From Paracoccaceae bacterium (GTDB lineage: Bacteria > Pseudomonadota > Alphaproteobacteria > Rhodobacterales > Rhodobacteraceae), in contig SLKB01000083.1 in assembly GCA_007134805.1 (NCBI GenBank), positions 1-6,269 on the forward strand: a stretch of 6,269 nt of DNA, in the 5' to 3' direction. Position numbers and translations under genes: made by a program. The notes below the pieces were generated by a model, which saw nothing but the letters and a program-made list of their open reading frames with translations, did no database searches and was not told the DNA's origin. Position 1 is the stretch's first letter. Every line of letters starts with the position of its first letter. Shown piece by piece: positions 1 to 5,632 of this stretch.

Positions 1-38
1 AAATGGGCGAACAGGCGCTCGGCATAATCCTCGATCAT
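1..38 (-). CDS. Possible 5' end of a divergent gene, cut by the left edge
   Basis: On the minus strand an ATG at 38..36 opens a frame reading MIEDYAERLFAH to the edge of the window. The residues look like ordinary protein. A weak AGG (50..48) lies 9 nt upstream of the ATG. The same frame stays open further upstream on the minus strand into the psuK coding region, so the true start could be earlier, or the frame could simply be chance openness in GC-rich DNA. Only about 12 codons are visible and I do not recognise the family. If real, the gene is transcribed away from psuK, and 39-116 would be the shared divergent promoter region. Confidence 0.25.
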   Translation of the reverse strand, partial: MIEDYAERLFAH

Positions 39-116
39 GGCGCGGGGCCTAGCATTGCGCGGCGCGGCCCGCCAGAGCCGCTTGTGGCGCCGCGCGAAAT
101 CGGTCAGGTCAGGCGG

Positions 117-995
117 ATGAGCATCGAGGTGATCTGTATCGGGGCTGCGCACTGGGATGTGCTGGGCCGGAGCGCGGGGCGACTGACGCGCGGCGATGAC
201 GTGCCGGGGCGCGTGATGCGCAGGCCCGGCGGCGTGGCGCTGAATATCGCTGTGGCGCTGGCGCGGCAGGGGCTGCGCCCTGCCCTTCTGGCCGCGCTGG
301 GCGCGGATGTCGACGGCGCGGCGCTTGCGGGCGCGCTGCAGGCGGCGGGGGTCGAGACTGCGGGGCTCTTGCGCAGTGCCGCGCACCCGACAGGGCGTTA
401 TCTGGCGATCGAGGATGCGCAGGGGCTTGTCGCGGCGCTGGCCGATTGCCACGCGCTCGAGGCGGCGGGGGCGGCCCTGCTCGATCCCTTGCGGGAGGGG
501 CGCTGGGGCGCAGGCTGGCGCGGCATGGTCATCCTCGACACCGGGCTGACAGGCGCGGCGTTGGCCGCGATCGCGCGCGAGCCGGTCTTCGAGGGCTGCG
601 CGCTGCGGCTGGTGGCCAGTTCCAGCGCGAAAGCGGCGCGGTTGGCGCCCTTTCTCAAGCATCCGGAAGTCTGCGTTTACTGCAACCTCGATGAAGCCGG
701 GGTGCTGTCCGGACAGGCATTCGCCGGAACGGCCGAGGCCGCGCGGGCGCTGCGCGCGCGCGGGGCGGCGCGGGCGATCGTGACCGATGGGCCGAACCCG
801 GCCAGCGATGCCGATGCCGCGCAGTGCCTGAGCCGCAGCCCCGCAGACCTGCGCCCGCGCAGCATCACGGGCGCCGGCGATGCCTTTGTCGCAGCCCATG
901 TCGCGGCCGAGCACCGCGGGGCCGCGCGCGGCCCCGCGCTCGAGCAGGCACTCGCTGCGGCCGGGCGACAGATCATGACCCTTGAGGTGGAGTGA
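117..995 (+). CDS. psuK: PfkB-family sugar kinase, probable pseudouridine kinase
   Basis: Predicted to phosphorylate pseudouridine at the 5' position with ATP in the cytoplasm, making the substrate of the PsuG enzyme encoded immediately downstream. The 292-aa product has the PfkB/ribokinase layout: an N-terminal beta strand leading to D14, a Gly-Gly substrate-binding motif (G38-G39 with N43, in RPGGVALN), and near the C terminus the signature ITGAGDAF, in which D255 is the expected catalytic base and the preceding glycines form the anion hole. The frame is open back to position 3, but I chose ATG 117 because family homology begins there (SIEVICIGAAHWD) and an AGG lies 8 nt upstream; the 38 extra residues look unlike the family. 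PfkB domains alone do not settle the substrate; the assignment rests on the 4-nt spacing to psuG. A ribokinase-like or nucleoside kinase role is the alternative. Confidence 0.85.
   Translation: MSIEVICIGAAHWDVLGRSAGRLTRGDDVPGRVMRRPGGVALNIAVALARQGLRPALLAALGADVDGAALAGALQAAGVETAGLLRSAAHPTGRYLAIEDAQGLVAALADCHALEAAGAALLDPLREGRWGAGWRGMVILDTGLTGAALAAIAREPVFEGCALRLVASSSAKAARLAPFLKHPEVCVYCNLDEAGVLSGQAFAGTAEAARALRARGAARAIVTDGPNPASDADAAQCLSRSPADLRPRSITGAGDAFVAAHVAAEHRGAARGPALEQALAAAGRQIMTLEVE
989..992 (+). promoter_or_regulatory. psuG ribosome binding site inside the psuK stop region
   Basis: GGAG lies 7 nt before ATG 1000 and directly abuts the psuK TGA (993-995). A ribosome finishing psuK would sit on the psuG initiation site, so the two are probably translationally coupled. 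This site also favours ATG 1000 over the in-frame TTG at 982. Confidence 0.6.
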
Positions 996-999
996 GCCG

Positions 1000-1914
1000 A
1001 TGGCAGACGCGCAATCCTTCCTGCAGTTTTCCCCCGAGGTTGCGGCGGCGCGCGCGGCCGAGGCGCCGATCGTCGCGCTCGAATCGACGATCATCACCCA
1101 TGGCCTGCCCTGGCCCCAGAACCTGTCGATGGCGCAACAGGTCGAGGCCGATATCCGCGCGGCGGGCGCGGTGCCTGCGACCATCGCCGTGATGGGGGGC
1201 GCGATCCGGGTCGGGCTGACCGAGGACGCGCTGCGCGATCTGGCGCAGGCGCGCGACGCGCTCAAGCTCAGCCGGTCGGATCTGGCCGTGTCGCTGGCGC
1301 AGGGCGCGCTGGGGGCCACGACAGTCGCCGCGACGATGATCTGCGCACGGCTTGCCGGGATCGAGGTGTTTGCCACTGGCGGAATCGGGGGGGTACATCG
1401 CGGGGCCGAGGCGAGTTTCGACATCTCGGCCGATCTGCAGGAACTGGCCCAGACGCCGGTCACGGTCGTGGCCGCAGGGGCGAAGGCGATCCTCGATCTG
1501 CCGAAGACCTTCGAGATGCTCGAGACGCTGGGCGTGCCGGTGATCGCCTATGGGCAGGATGCCCTGCCCGCCTTCTGGTCACGCGATTCGGGCCTGCGCG
1601 CGGCCCTGCGCCTGGACGATCCGGCCGCGATCGCGCGCGCGCACCGGATGCGCGCGGCGCTTGGCCTGCGCGGCGGGCAGTTGATCGCGAACCCGATCCC
1701 GGCCGAAGCCGAGATCCCGGCCGCGACGCTCGCGCCGCTGATCGCGCAGGCCCAGGCCGAGGCCGTGGCCGCAGGGATTGCCGCGAAAGCAGTGACGCCC
1801 TTCCTGCTTGCGCGGCTCACGGCGTTGACCGAGGGCGCCACGCTCACGGCCAATATCGCACTTGTGCGCAACAATGCGCGATTGGCCGCCGCGATCGCGC
1901 GTGCGCTTGCATAA
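1000..1914 (+). CDS. psuG: Pseudouridine-5'-phosphate glycosidase
   Basis: Cleaves the C-C glycosidic bond of pseudouridine 5'-phosphate, giving uracil and ribose 5-phosphate; it completes the pathway begun by PsuK. The 304-aa length is close to E. coli PsuG (about 312). The residues known to matter in the E. coli enzyme are all found at a constant offset: E28 (in ALEST), K89 (in KLSRSDL), metal ligand D145 (in FDISADL), and the Schiff-base lysine K162 (in AGAKAILD), matching E31, K93, D149 and K166. The family glycine stretch FATGGIGGVHRG is at 124-135, and the NPIP and C-terminal ANIALVRNNA motifs are present. The start at ATG 1000 has a GGAG 7 nt upstream; an in-frame TTG at 982 would overlap psuK and is less likely. 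No frameshift or missing active-site residue, so it should be functional. Confidence 0.96.
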   Translation: MADAQSFLQFSPEVAAARAAEAPIVALESTIITHGLPWPQNLSMAQQVEADIRAAGAVPATIAVMGGAIRVGLTEDALRDLAQARDALKLSRSDLAVSLAQGALGATTVAATMICARLAGIEVFATGGIGGVHRGAEASFDISADLQELAQTPVTVVAAGAKAILDLPKTFEMLETLGVPVIAYGQDALPAFWSRDSGLRAALRLDDPAAIARAHRMRAALGLRGGQLIANPIPAEAEIPAATLAPLIAQAQAEAVAAGIAAKAVTPFLLARLTALTEGATLTANIALVRNNARLAAAIARALA

Positions 1915-1965
1915 CGCCCCGCCCTGCCCCATGTTCTGCGCGAACCCTGAGACGATGAGACAGCG

Positions 1966-2682
1966 ATGAGTTCGGATCACGGAAAACGCGGGCTGATCGC
2001 ATCCCTGCGCGGCAATTTCCTGGCGGGGCTGGCCGTGATGGCGCCGGGTGTGCTGACGATCTGGCTGGTGTGGAATGTCATCACCTGGATCGATGGGCTG
2101 GTGCTGGCGGTGGTGCCGCGCCGGTTTCACCCCGAGGCGATGATCGGCTGGGACGTGCCCGGCCTGGGGCTTGTGTTCTTCGTCGTCTTCACGCTGGTGA
2201 TGGGGTATTTCACCAAGGGGCTGATCGGGCGCACGCTGGTCAACTGGGGCGAGCGGATCGTCGAATCGATGCCGGTGATCCGCTCGATCTACACGGCCGT
2301 GAAACAGATCGCCGACACGGTGCTTGCGCGCAAGGCGCCGAGTTTCGACCGCGCCTGCCTTGTGGAATATCCGCGCCCCGGGCTCTGGGCGGTGGCCTTC
2401 ATCTCGACCACCACGCGCGGCGAGGTGGGCGAGCGTCTGGGCGGGCCGGACGAGATCATCTCGATCTTCCTGCCGACGACACCCAACCCGACCTCGGGCT
2501 TCCTCTTGTTCGTGCCGCGCCGCAATGTGATCGAGCTGGACATGCCGATCGAGGATGCCGCGAAACTCGTGATCTCGGCCGGGCTCGTCTATCCCGATTC
2601 GCGCAAGGCGCGCGGCCCCGGCGCTGTGCCGCAGGGCCCTGCCGCGCCGCCAGTGCTCAACCGAACATCTGCTCAAGATTGA
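1966..2682 (+). CDS. DUF502-family integral membrane protein
   Basis: A 238-aa inner-membrane protein of the DUF502 family, whose biochemical role is not established in bacteria. Two membrane segments are visible, about residues 18-42 (starting after RGNF, with the conserved G21 and P27) and 67-88 (GLGLVFFVVF then GYFTKGLIG). After TM2 comes the family's most conserved block, GERIVESMPVIRSIYTAVKQ (95-114), followed by a roughly 120-residue soluble domain. The start ATG 1966 has only a weak GAGA upstream. It lies 51 nt after psuG with no terminator-like hairpin between them, so it could be co-transcribed with psuK-psuG, but nothing links it functionally to pseudouridine use. Its last 26 nt overlap the end of the convergent patatin gene. 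Confidence 0.92.
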   Translation: MSSDHGKRGLIASLRGNFLAGLAVMAPGVLTIWLVWNVITWIDGLVLAVVPRRFHPEAMIGWDVPGLGLVFFVVFTLVMGYFTKGLIGRTLVNWGERIVESMPVIRSIYTAVKQIADTVLARKAPSFDRACLVEYPRPGLWAVAFISTTTRGEVGERLGGPDEIISIFLPTTPNPTSGFLLFVPRRNVIELDMPIEDAAKLVISAGLVYPDSRKARGPGAVPQGPAAPPVLNRTSAQD

Positions 2683-3691
2683 CGGTCGCTTCCTCATTGA
2701 GCTTGGCCTTGTGCGCGACAAGGAAGCTCTCGCAGGCCTTGCGCCCGGCCACCTTGAGGCTGTGCAGCAGATAGGGGGTCGGCGTGAGCTTGCTGGTGAC
2801 CGAGAGCGTGTTCATCAGGTCATCATCGGCGATCATGTGCACGAGCACATCCTTCATCGAGCCCTGCTCCATGCGTCCTTCGGCGATCAGTTCGCGGACG
2901 AAATGGATCGCGCGCAATTCCCGCAGGAGCGACGAGTTGAAGCTGATCTCGTTGATCCGGTTCTGGATCTCCTGCGGGGTTTGCGGCACCTCGTCGCGCC
3001 GGCGCGGATTGATGTTCACGATCACCACGTCGCGCGGCAGATCCGGGCGGAACAGGGGAAAGAGCGCGGGGTTGCCCGTGTAGCCGCCATCCCAGAACGC
3101 CTCGATCTCGCCCGTCCTGGGATCGCGGAACTCGACTGCGCGGAACAACGTGGGCAGGCAGGCAGAGGCGAGGATCACATCCGGGGTCACCTCTTCGCCC
3201 GAAAAGACCCGGATCTTGCCGGTGCGCACATTGGTTGCGGCGATATGCAGATCGGGCCCGTCGGTCGCGCAGACCTCGGTATAGTTCAGCGACGAGACCA
3301 CGGGCTCGAGCGGGTTACGATAGAGCGGGCCGTATTGATAGGGGCTGGTGACAAGGGCTGCCACATCCATGGGCGAGACCGGCATCAGGTTCTCGATCCA
3401 GGAATTGATCATGCCGACCGGCGGCAGGGCCTGCGCGATCCAGCCGGTCAGGCGCAGGTCATGCACTGCGCCCACCTGGTGCCAGACCCGGTCGAGCATC
3501 ACGCGCGCGCCCTGCGCGCCCGCCCGCGCCCAGCCCGCCTTCAGCGCAGCCGCATTGAGCGCGCCCGCCGAGGTGCCCGAGATCGCGGCGATCTCGATAT
3601 CGGTATCCTGCAGCAGCCGATCCAGAACGCCCCAGGTGAAGGCGCCATGCGCCCCGCCGCCCTGCAGTGCGAGGTTGATTCGTTTTGCCAT
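2657..3691 (-). CDS. Patatin-like serine hydrolase with DUF3734-type C terminus
   Basis: A 344-aa cytoplasmic alpha/beta hydrolase of the patatin family, which uses a Ser-Asp dyad to cleave acyl esters. Visible are the oxyanion-hole glycine loop GGGAHGAF (11-18), the nucleophile elbow GTSAG (39-43, Ser41), the mid-domain motif LASACLPTLF (174-183) and the catalytic-Asp motif DGGY (201-204). The stretch from about 225 to 330 (RRDEVPQTPQEIQNRI onward) looks like the DUF3734 domain that follows patatin in many alphaproteobacterial proteins. There is no signal peptide. I chose ATG 3691 over a GTG at 3718 because AAGGAAG lies 8 nt upstream and homology starts at MAKRINLALQGGG. bdhA lies on the same strand about 1 kb upstream, which hints at a role in polyhydroxybutyrate or lipid turnover; the substrate (phospholipid, other ester or PHB) cannot be read from sequence. 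Confidence 0.92.
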   Translation of the reverse strand: MAKRINLALQGGGAHGAFTWGVLDRLLQDTDIEIAAISGTSAGALNAAALKAGWARAGAQGARVMLDRVWHQVGAVHDLRLTGWIAQALPPVGMINSWIENLMPVSPMDVAALVTSPYQYGPLYRNPLEPVVSSLNYTEVCATDGPDLHIAATNVRTGKIRVFSGEEVTPDVILASACLPTLFRAVEFRDPRTGEIEAFWDGGYTGNPALFPLFRPDLPRDVVIVNINPRRRDEVPQTPQEIQNRINEISFNSSLLRELRAIHFVRELIAEGRMEQGSMKDVLVHMIADDDLMNTLSVTSKLTPTPYLLHSLKVAGRKACESFLVAHKAKLNEEATVNLEQMFG

Positions 3692-3699
3692 CGCGTGCG

Positions 3700-3706
3700 C
3701 TTCCTT
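3700..3706 (-). promoter_or_regulatory. Ribosome binding site that fixes the patatin start
   Basis: The minus strand reads AAGGAAG here, 8 nt before ATG 3691. The upstream in-frame GTG at 3718 has no comparable site, so the shorter 344-aa product is preferred. Confidence 0.7.
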
Positions 3707-3727
3707 GCCGTTGAACACTCGGGCTCA

Positions 3728-3755
3728 GGTCTATCCCTTCTGCCCATGGGCGCAA
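3728..3755 (-). promoter_or_regulatory. Putative patatin promoter
   Basis: The minus strand shows TTGCGC (3755..3750), a 16-nt spacer and TAGACC (3733..3728), a weak sigma70-like pair that would give a leader of about 30 nt before the patatin ATG. The spacer holds GGCAGAAGGG (3744..3735), which recurs at the same place in the putative promoter at 5686-5714. Matches to consensus are poor, so this is tentative. Confidence 0.3.
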
Positions 3756-3911
3756 GATTGATCCTGCCGACGGCCAGCGCGCGCAAATGATTCCCGCAGA
3801 TTCGCGGCGCGACTGGGCGCGCGCGCGGTCGTGTCCCGCCCGCGCCTGGGGGAGGAGTGGCGCTCACAAATTCTTGTATCCCACCGCATACAGCGTGGCT
3901 CGCGCGCATTA

Positions 3912-3925
3912 TCACGCGTCCGTGA
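3912..3925. repeat. Inverted repeat TCACG-N4-CGTGA, possible operator
   Basis: Perfect 5-bp arms around CGTC, centred between the patatin start and the small secreted gene. The size and placement suit a dimeric regulator, but a 5-bp repeat can occur by chance in GC-rich DNA. Confidence 0.25.
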
Positions 3926-4075
3926 CTCTTTGTTTCGGGAATTACCGCGCGTTAGGGTGGCGATTTACTGCCGATCACTTGGCGGCGTTACGGTCACGCA
4001 GGGCCACATTTCGGTGATGATGCGGCGATTGGGCGTGATGTAACAGCGCCCGTCCGCCCCCCGTATTCCCGGACA

Positions 4076-4105
4076 TGAAGCATCACGCTTCACCGGATCT
4101 TCCGG
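4076..4105 (+). repeat. Tandem short hairpins in the leader of the small secreted gene
   Basis: TGAAGC/GCTTCA with a 5-nt loop (4076-4092) is followed at once by CCGGA/TCCGG with a 3-nt loop (4093-4105). Both arms are perfect, and the pair ends 17 nt before the ribosome binding site AGAGGAG (4123-4129). They could shape the 5' leader; no known riboswitch class is recognised. Confidence 0.3.
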
Positions 4106-4135
4106 ACACAGCAACCCGACCCAGAGGAGCTTATC

Positions 4136-4381
4136 ATGAAACGCATTCTTGCAAGCATCGCCATCGCCGCCGCCGGCATGACGGCTGGCGCATCGCCCAG
4201 TTTCGCGAACATCCTGAACAGCAGCGATGAAGTCAAGCTGCAGCGGCTCGTCCCCGATGCCGATTTCAGCAACCTGACCGGCGCACAGCAATCCGCGCTG
4301 TTCGCGATGATCAGCACTGGGGGGCTCTACAAGGCCGGTGACAATCCGCGCGATACCATTCGCAACATTCTCAGCTGGTGA
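4136..4381 (+). CDS. Small secreted protein of unknown function
   Basis: An 81-aa product with a textbook Sec signal peptide: MKR at the N terminus, a hydrophobic Ala/Ile core (about 4-19), and a likely signal peptidase I site after SFA (residue 24). This leaves a 57-residue mature periplasmic or secreted peptide without cysteines, rich in Ser, Asp and Asn, ending in a DTIRNILSW tail. The ribosome binding site AGAGGAG (4123-4129) lies 6 nt before the ATG, which, with the signal peptide, makes this a real gene despite its size. I do not recognise the family. It is followed 6 nt after its stop by a strong hairpin and then by a second 81-codon gene on the same strand. The lack of cysteines argues against a small cytochrome or a disulfide-rich peptide. 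Confidence 0.82.
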   Translation: MKRILASIAIAAAGMTAGASPSFANILNSSDEVKLQRLVPDADFSNLTGAQQSALFAMISTGGLYKAGDNPRDTIRNILSW

Positions 4382-4387
4382 TCACAC

Positions 4388-4437
4388 CCGGGCATCCGGG
4401 GTGCTATCGACGCCTCCCCAGCGCCCCGGATGCCTGG
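4388..4437 (+). promoter_or_regulatory. 18-bp intercistronic hairpin between the two small genes
   Basis: The arms 4388-4405 and 4420-4437 pair over 18 bp (16 Watson-Crick, 2 G-U) around a 14-nt loop; the core is GGCATCCGGGG against CCCCGGATGCC. It begins 6 nt after the stop of the upstream gene. No T-run follows, so it is not a classic intrinsic terminator; an mRNA 3'-end stabiliser, a processing site, or a partial terminator between the small genes is more likely. The purine-rich start region of the next gene lies beyond the stem, so it would not be occluded directly. Confidence 0.65.
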
Positions 4438-4461
4438 CCCAGATCACGAAAGGTCGGAAAG

Positions 4462-4707
4462 ATGGAGCATTTCCTGCTTGTTCTGGCCCTTGCAGCGGCA
4501 GGCGAGCACGCGCTGCCGCTCATTTCCCTCTGGCCCGAATTCATCACGCCCCTTGATCAGTGCCTGATGACACGCGACCCGGGCTTTGACCCGAGCCTGT
4601 TGTCACAGGACGCGGGGCAGCTGCGCGGGATGCACGCGGGTGACAGGGCGATCTGCCTGCCCCTCGACCCCGGCGCGCCCGCTTTCGCGCGCCACCACCT
4701 GTGGTAG
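4462..4707 (+). CDS. Small protein with hydrophobic N terminus, unknown function
   Basis: An 81-aa product that begins with a hydrophobic segment (MEHFLLVLALAAAG, continuing to about residue 23), lacks the basic start of a typical signal peptide, and has two cysteines (C34, C65) that could pair if the rest is periplasmic. It ends in HHLW. Third positions are mostly G or C, like its neighbours, which supports coding. The start ATG 4462 has AAGG 8 nt upstream (4450-4453) and GGAAAG right against it; the frame is open further back to 4378, but that would run through the hairpin and overlap the previous gene's stop. Its stop is 12 nt from the end of convergent bdhA. I do not recognise the family; membrane-anchored or exported are both possible. 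Confidence 0.55.
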   Translation: MEHFLLVLALAAAGEHALPLISLWPEFITPLDQCLMTRDPGFDPSLLSQDAGQLRGMHAGDRAICLPLDPGAPAFARHHLW

Positions 4708-4710
4708 CGC
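4689..4710 (-). terminator. Hairpin just past the bdhA stop, possible weak terminator
   Basis: Read on the minus strand, GCGCTACCAC and GTGGTGGCGC pair over 10 bp with one U-G wobble and a tight AG loop. It starts 9 nt after the bdhA stop codon and covers the end of the convergent small gene. There is no following T-run, so the terminator call is weak. On the plus strand one pair becomes a C-A mismatch, so the fold favours the bdhA transcript. Confidence 0.3.
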
Positions 4711-4719
4711 CGCGGGGCG

Positions 4720-5493
4720 TCACAGCGCGGTCCAGCCCCCGTCGACCGAAATCGTCGTGCCGGTGATCTGCGCGGCCGCGTCGGAGCACAGGAAGACCGC
4801 GGTGCCGCCCATCTGCTCGATCGTGGCGAATTCCTTCGAGGGCTGGCGCTGCAGCATCACCTCGCGAATCACGGTCTCGCGATCCATGTCATGGGTCTTC
4901 ATCTGGTCGGGGATCTGCGCTTCGACCAGCGGGGTCAGCACATAGCCCGGACAGATCGCGTTGGCCGTGATCCCCTTGCCCGCCGCTTCCAGCGCCGTCG
5001 TCTTGGTGAGCCCCACCACCCCGTGCTTGGCCGCGACATAGGCCGACTTGTAGGGGCTCGCGGTCAGCCCATGCGCCGAGGCGATGTTGACGATCCGCCC
5101 CCAACCCGCTGCATACATGCCAGGCAGCGCGGCGGCGGTGGTGTGAAAGGCCGATGAGAGGTTGATCGCGATGATCGCGTCCCATTTCCCGACCGGGAAT
5201 TCCTCGATCCGGGCGACATGCTGGATACCTGCGTTGTTGACGAGGATATCGCAGCCACCCGCCTTTTCGATCAGGGCGCGGCAGTCCTCGGGCTTCGACA
5301 TGTCGGCGGAGATGTAGCGCGTGGGGCTGCCCGTCTGCGCGGCGATCTCGGCGGCAAGCTCGTGGTCGGCCGGGTCATCGGTGAAGGAGTTGATCACGAC
5401 CTCGGCTCCGGCCGCGGCGAGGGCGCGCGCGATGCCCAGCCCGATGCCGGAATTCGACCCCGTGACGACTGCGCGTTTTCCCGAAAGTTCCAT
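4720..5493 (-). CDS. bdhA: D-3-hydroxybutyrate dehydrogenase (short-chain dehydrogenase)
   Basis: A cytoplasmic NAD-dependent SDR, 257 aa, that interconverts D-3-hydroxybutyrate and acetoacetate, the oxidation step in using stored polyhydroxybutyrate. The cofactor motif TGSNSGIG (11-18) and NNAG (86-89) are present, as is the catalytic tetrad N111, S139, Y152, K156. The residues that bind hydroxybutyrate in the Pseudomonas fragi enzyme are all here at a constant offset of three: Q91, H141, K149, Q193 and W254. This separates it from generic SDRs. I chose ATG 5493 because AGGAG lies 8 nt upstream (5506..5502); the frame is open to 5532 but the added residues are not SDR-like. Upstream on its strand lies a small RNA-like locus with a terminator. 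The patatin gene follows downstream on the same strand, separated by two opposite-strand genes. Confidence 0.95.
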   Translation of the reverse strand: MELSGKRAVVTGSNSGIGLGIARALAAAGAEVVINSFTDDPADHELAAEIAAQTGSPTRYISADMSKPEDCRALIEKAGGCDILVNNAGIQHVARIEEFPVGKWDAIIAINLSSAFHTTAAALPGMYAAGWGRIVNIASAHGLTASPYKSAYVAAKHGVVGLTKTTALEAAGKGITANAICPGYVLTPLVEAQIPDQMKTHDMDRETVIREVMLQRQPSKEFATIEQMGGTAVFLCSDAAAQITGTTISVDGGWTAL

Positions 5494-5501
5494 GACATCC
5501 G

Positions 5502-5506
5502 CTCCT
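5502..5506 (-). promoter_or_regulatory. bdhA ribosome binding site
   Basis: AGGAG on the minus strand, 8 nt before ATG 5493. It decides against the longer in-frame start at 5532. Confidence 0.75.
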
Positions 5507-5603
5507 GTGATGGTTTCTGCGCTGCGCAGCATAGTCGCGCGCGCCGCGATGACCAGAGAGGACAGGCACCCTCTGCCCCAAGCGCGCGGCCTAAGCGGGA
5601 GGC

Positions 5604-5632
5604 AAAAAAAAGCGCCCGCACAAGGCGGGCGC
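5604..5632 (-). terminator. Intrinsic terminator on the minus strand
   Basis: Read on the minus strand: GCGCCCGC, a 5-nt loop (CTTGT), GCGGGCGC, then eight T residues (5611..5604). The perfect all-GC 8-bp stem with the T-run immediately after is a textbook Rho-independent terminator. No minus-strand protein gene lies to its right, and it sits about 110 nt upstream of the bdhA start, so it must end a short RNA or attenuate bdhA read-through. On the plus strand there is no T-run after the stem. Confidence 0.85.

Larger units (their letters stand above)
3756..4135. other. Long intergenic region between divergent patatin and small secreted gene
   Basis: About 380 nt with no credible gene. The short open frames here (for example plus-strand 3787-4017 and 3831-4043) have no good ribosome binding site and very Arg-rich, low-complexity products. 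No tRNA-like fold is apparent. It contains TCACG-CGTC-CGTGA (3912-3925), TGAAGC-ATCAC-GCTTCA (4076-4092) and CCGGA-TCT-TCCGG (4093-4105). The last two would lie just upstream of the 4136 gene, in its leader if the promoter is further left. CCGGACA occurs twice (4069-4075, 4102-4108). It probably carries the promoter and leader of the 4136 gene; I cannot place a convincing -35/-10 pair. Confidence 0.5.

Noticed and set aside
3..116. N-terminal extension of psuK to ATG 3
   Set aside because: The extra 38 residues precede the conserved PfkB start and have no family similarity; ATG 117 fits the fold and has an upstream AGG.
1579..2721. Minus-strand open frame of 380 codons across psuG and DUF502
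   Set aside because: Antisense to two clearly recognised genes, rich in His/Arg/Asp low-complexity sequence, no family resemblance; typical shadow in GC-rich DNA.
2711..3790. Plus-strand open frame of 359 codons over the patatin gene
   Set aside because: Antisense to a gene with all patatin motifs; composition is a mirror of it and no ribosome binding site or domain is seen.
3787..4043. Short plus-strand frames in the patatin/small-gene spacer
   Set aside because: Arg-rich, no usable ribosome binding site apart from chance purine runs, mutually overlapping in different frames, no recognisable sequence.
4388..4437. Calling the hairpin a Rho-independent terminator
   Set aside because: The stem is strong but is followed by CCCAGATCACG with no T-run on either strand.
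4378..4461. N-terminal extension of the second small gene to ATG 4378
   Set aside because: It would overlap the previous gene's stop, run through the 18-bp hairpin and add a Pro/Arg-rich segment before the hydrophobic start; ATG 4462 has the better ribosome binding site.
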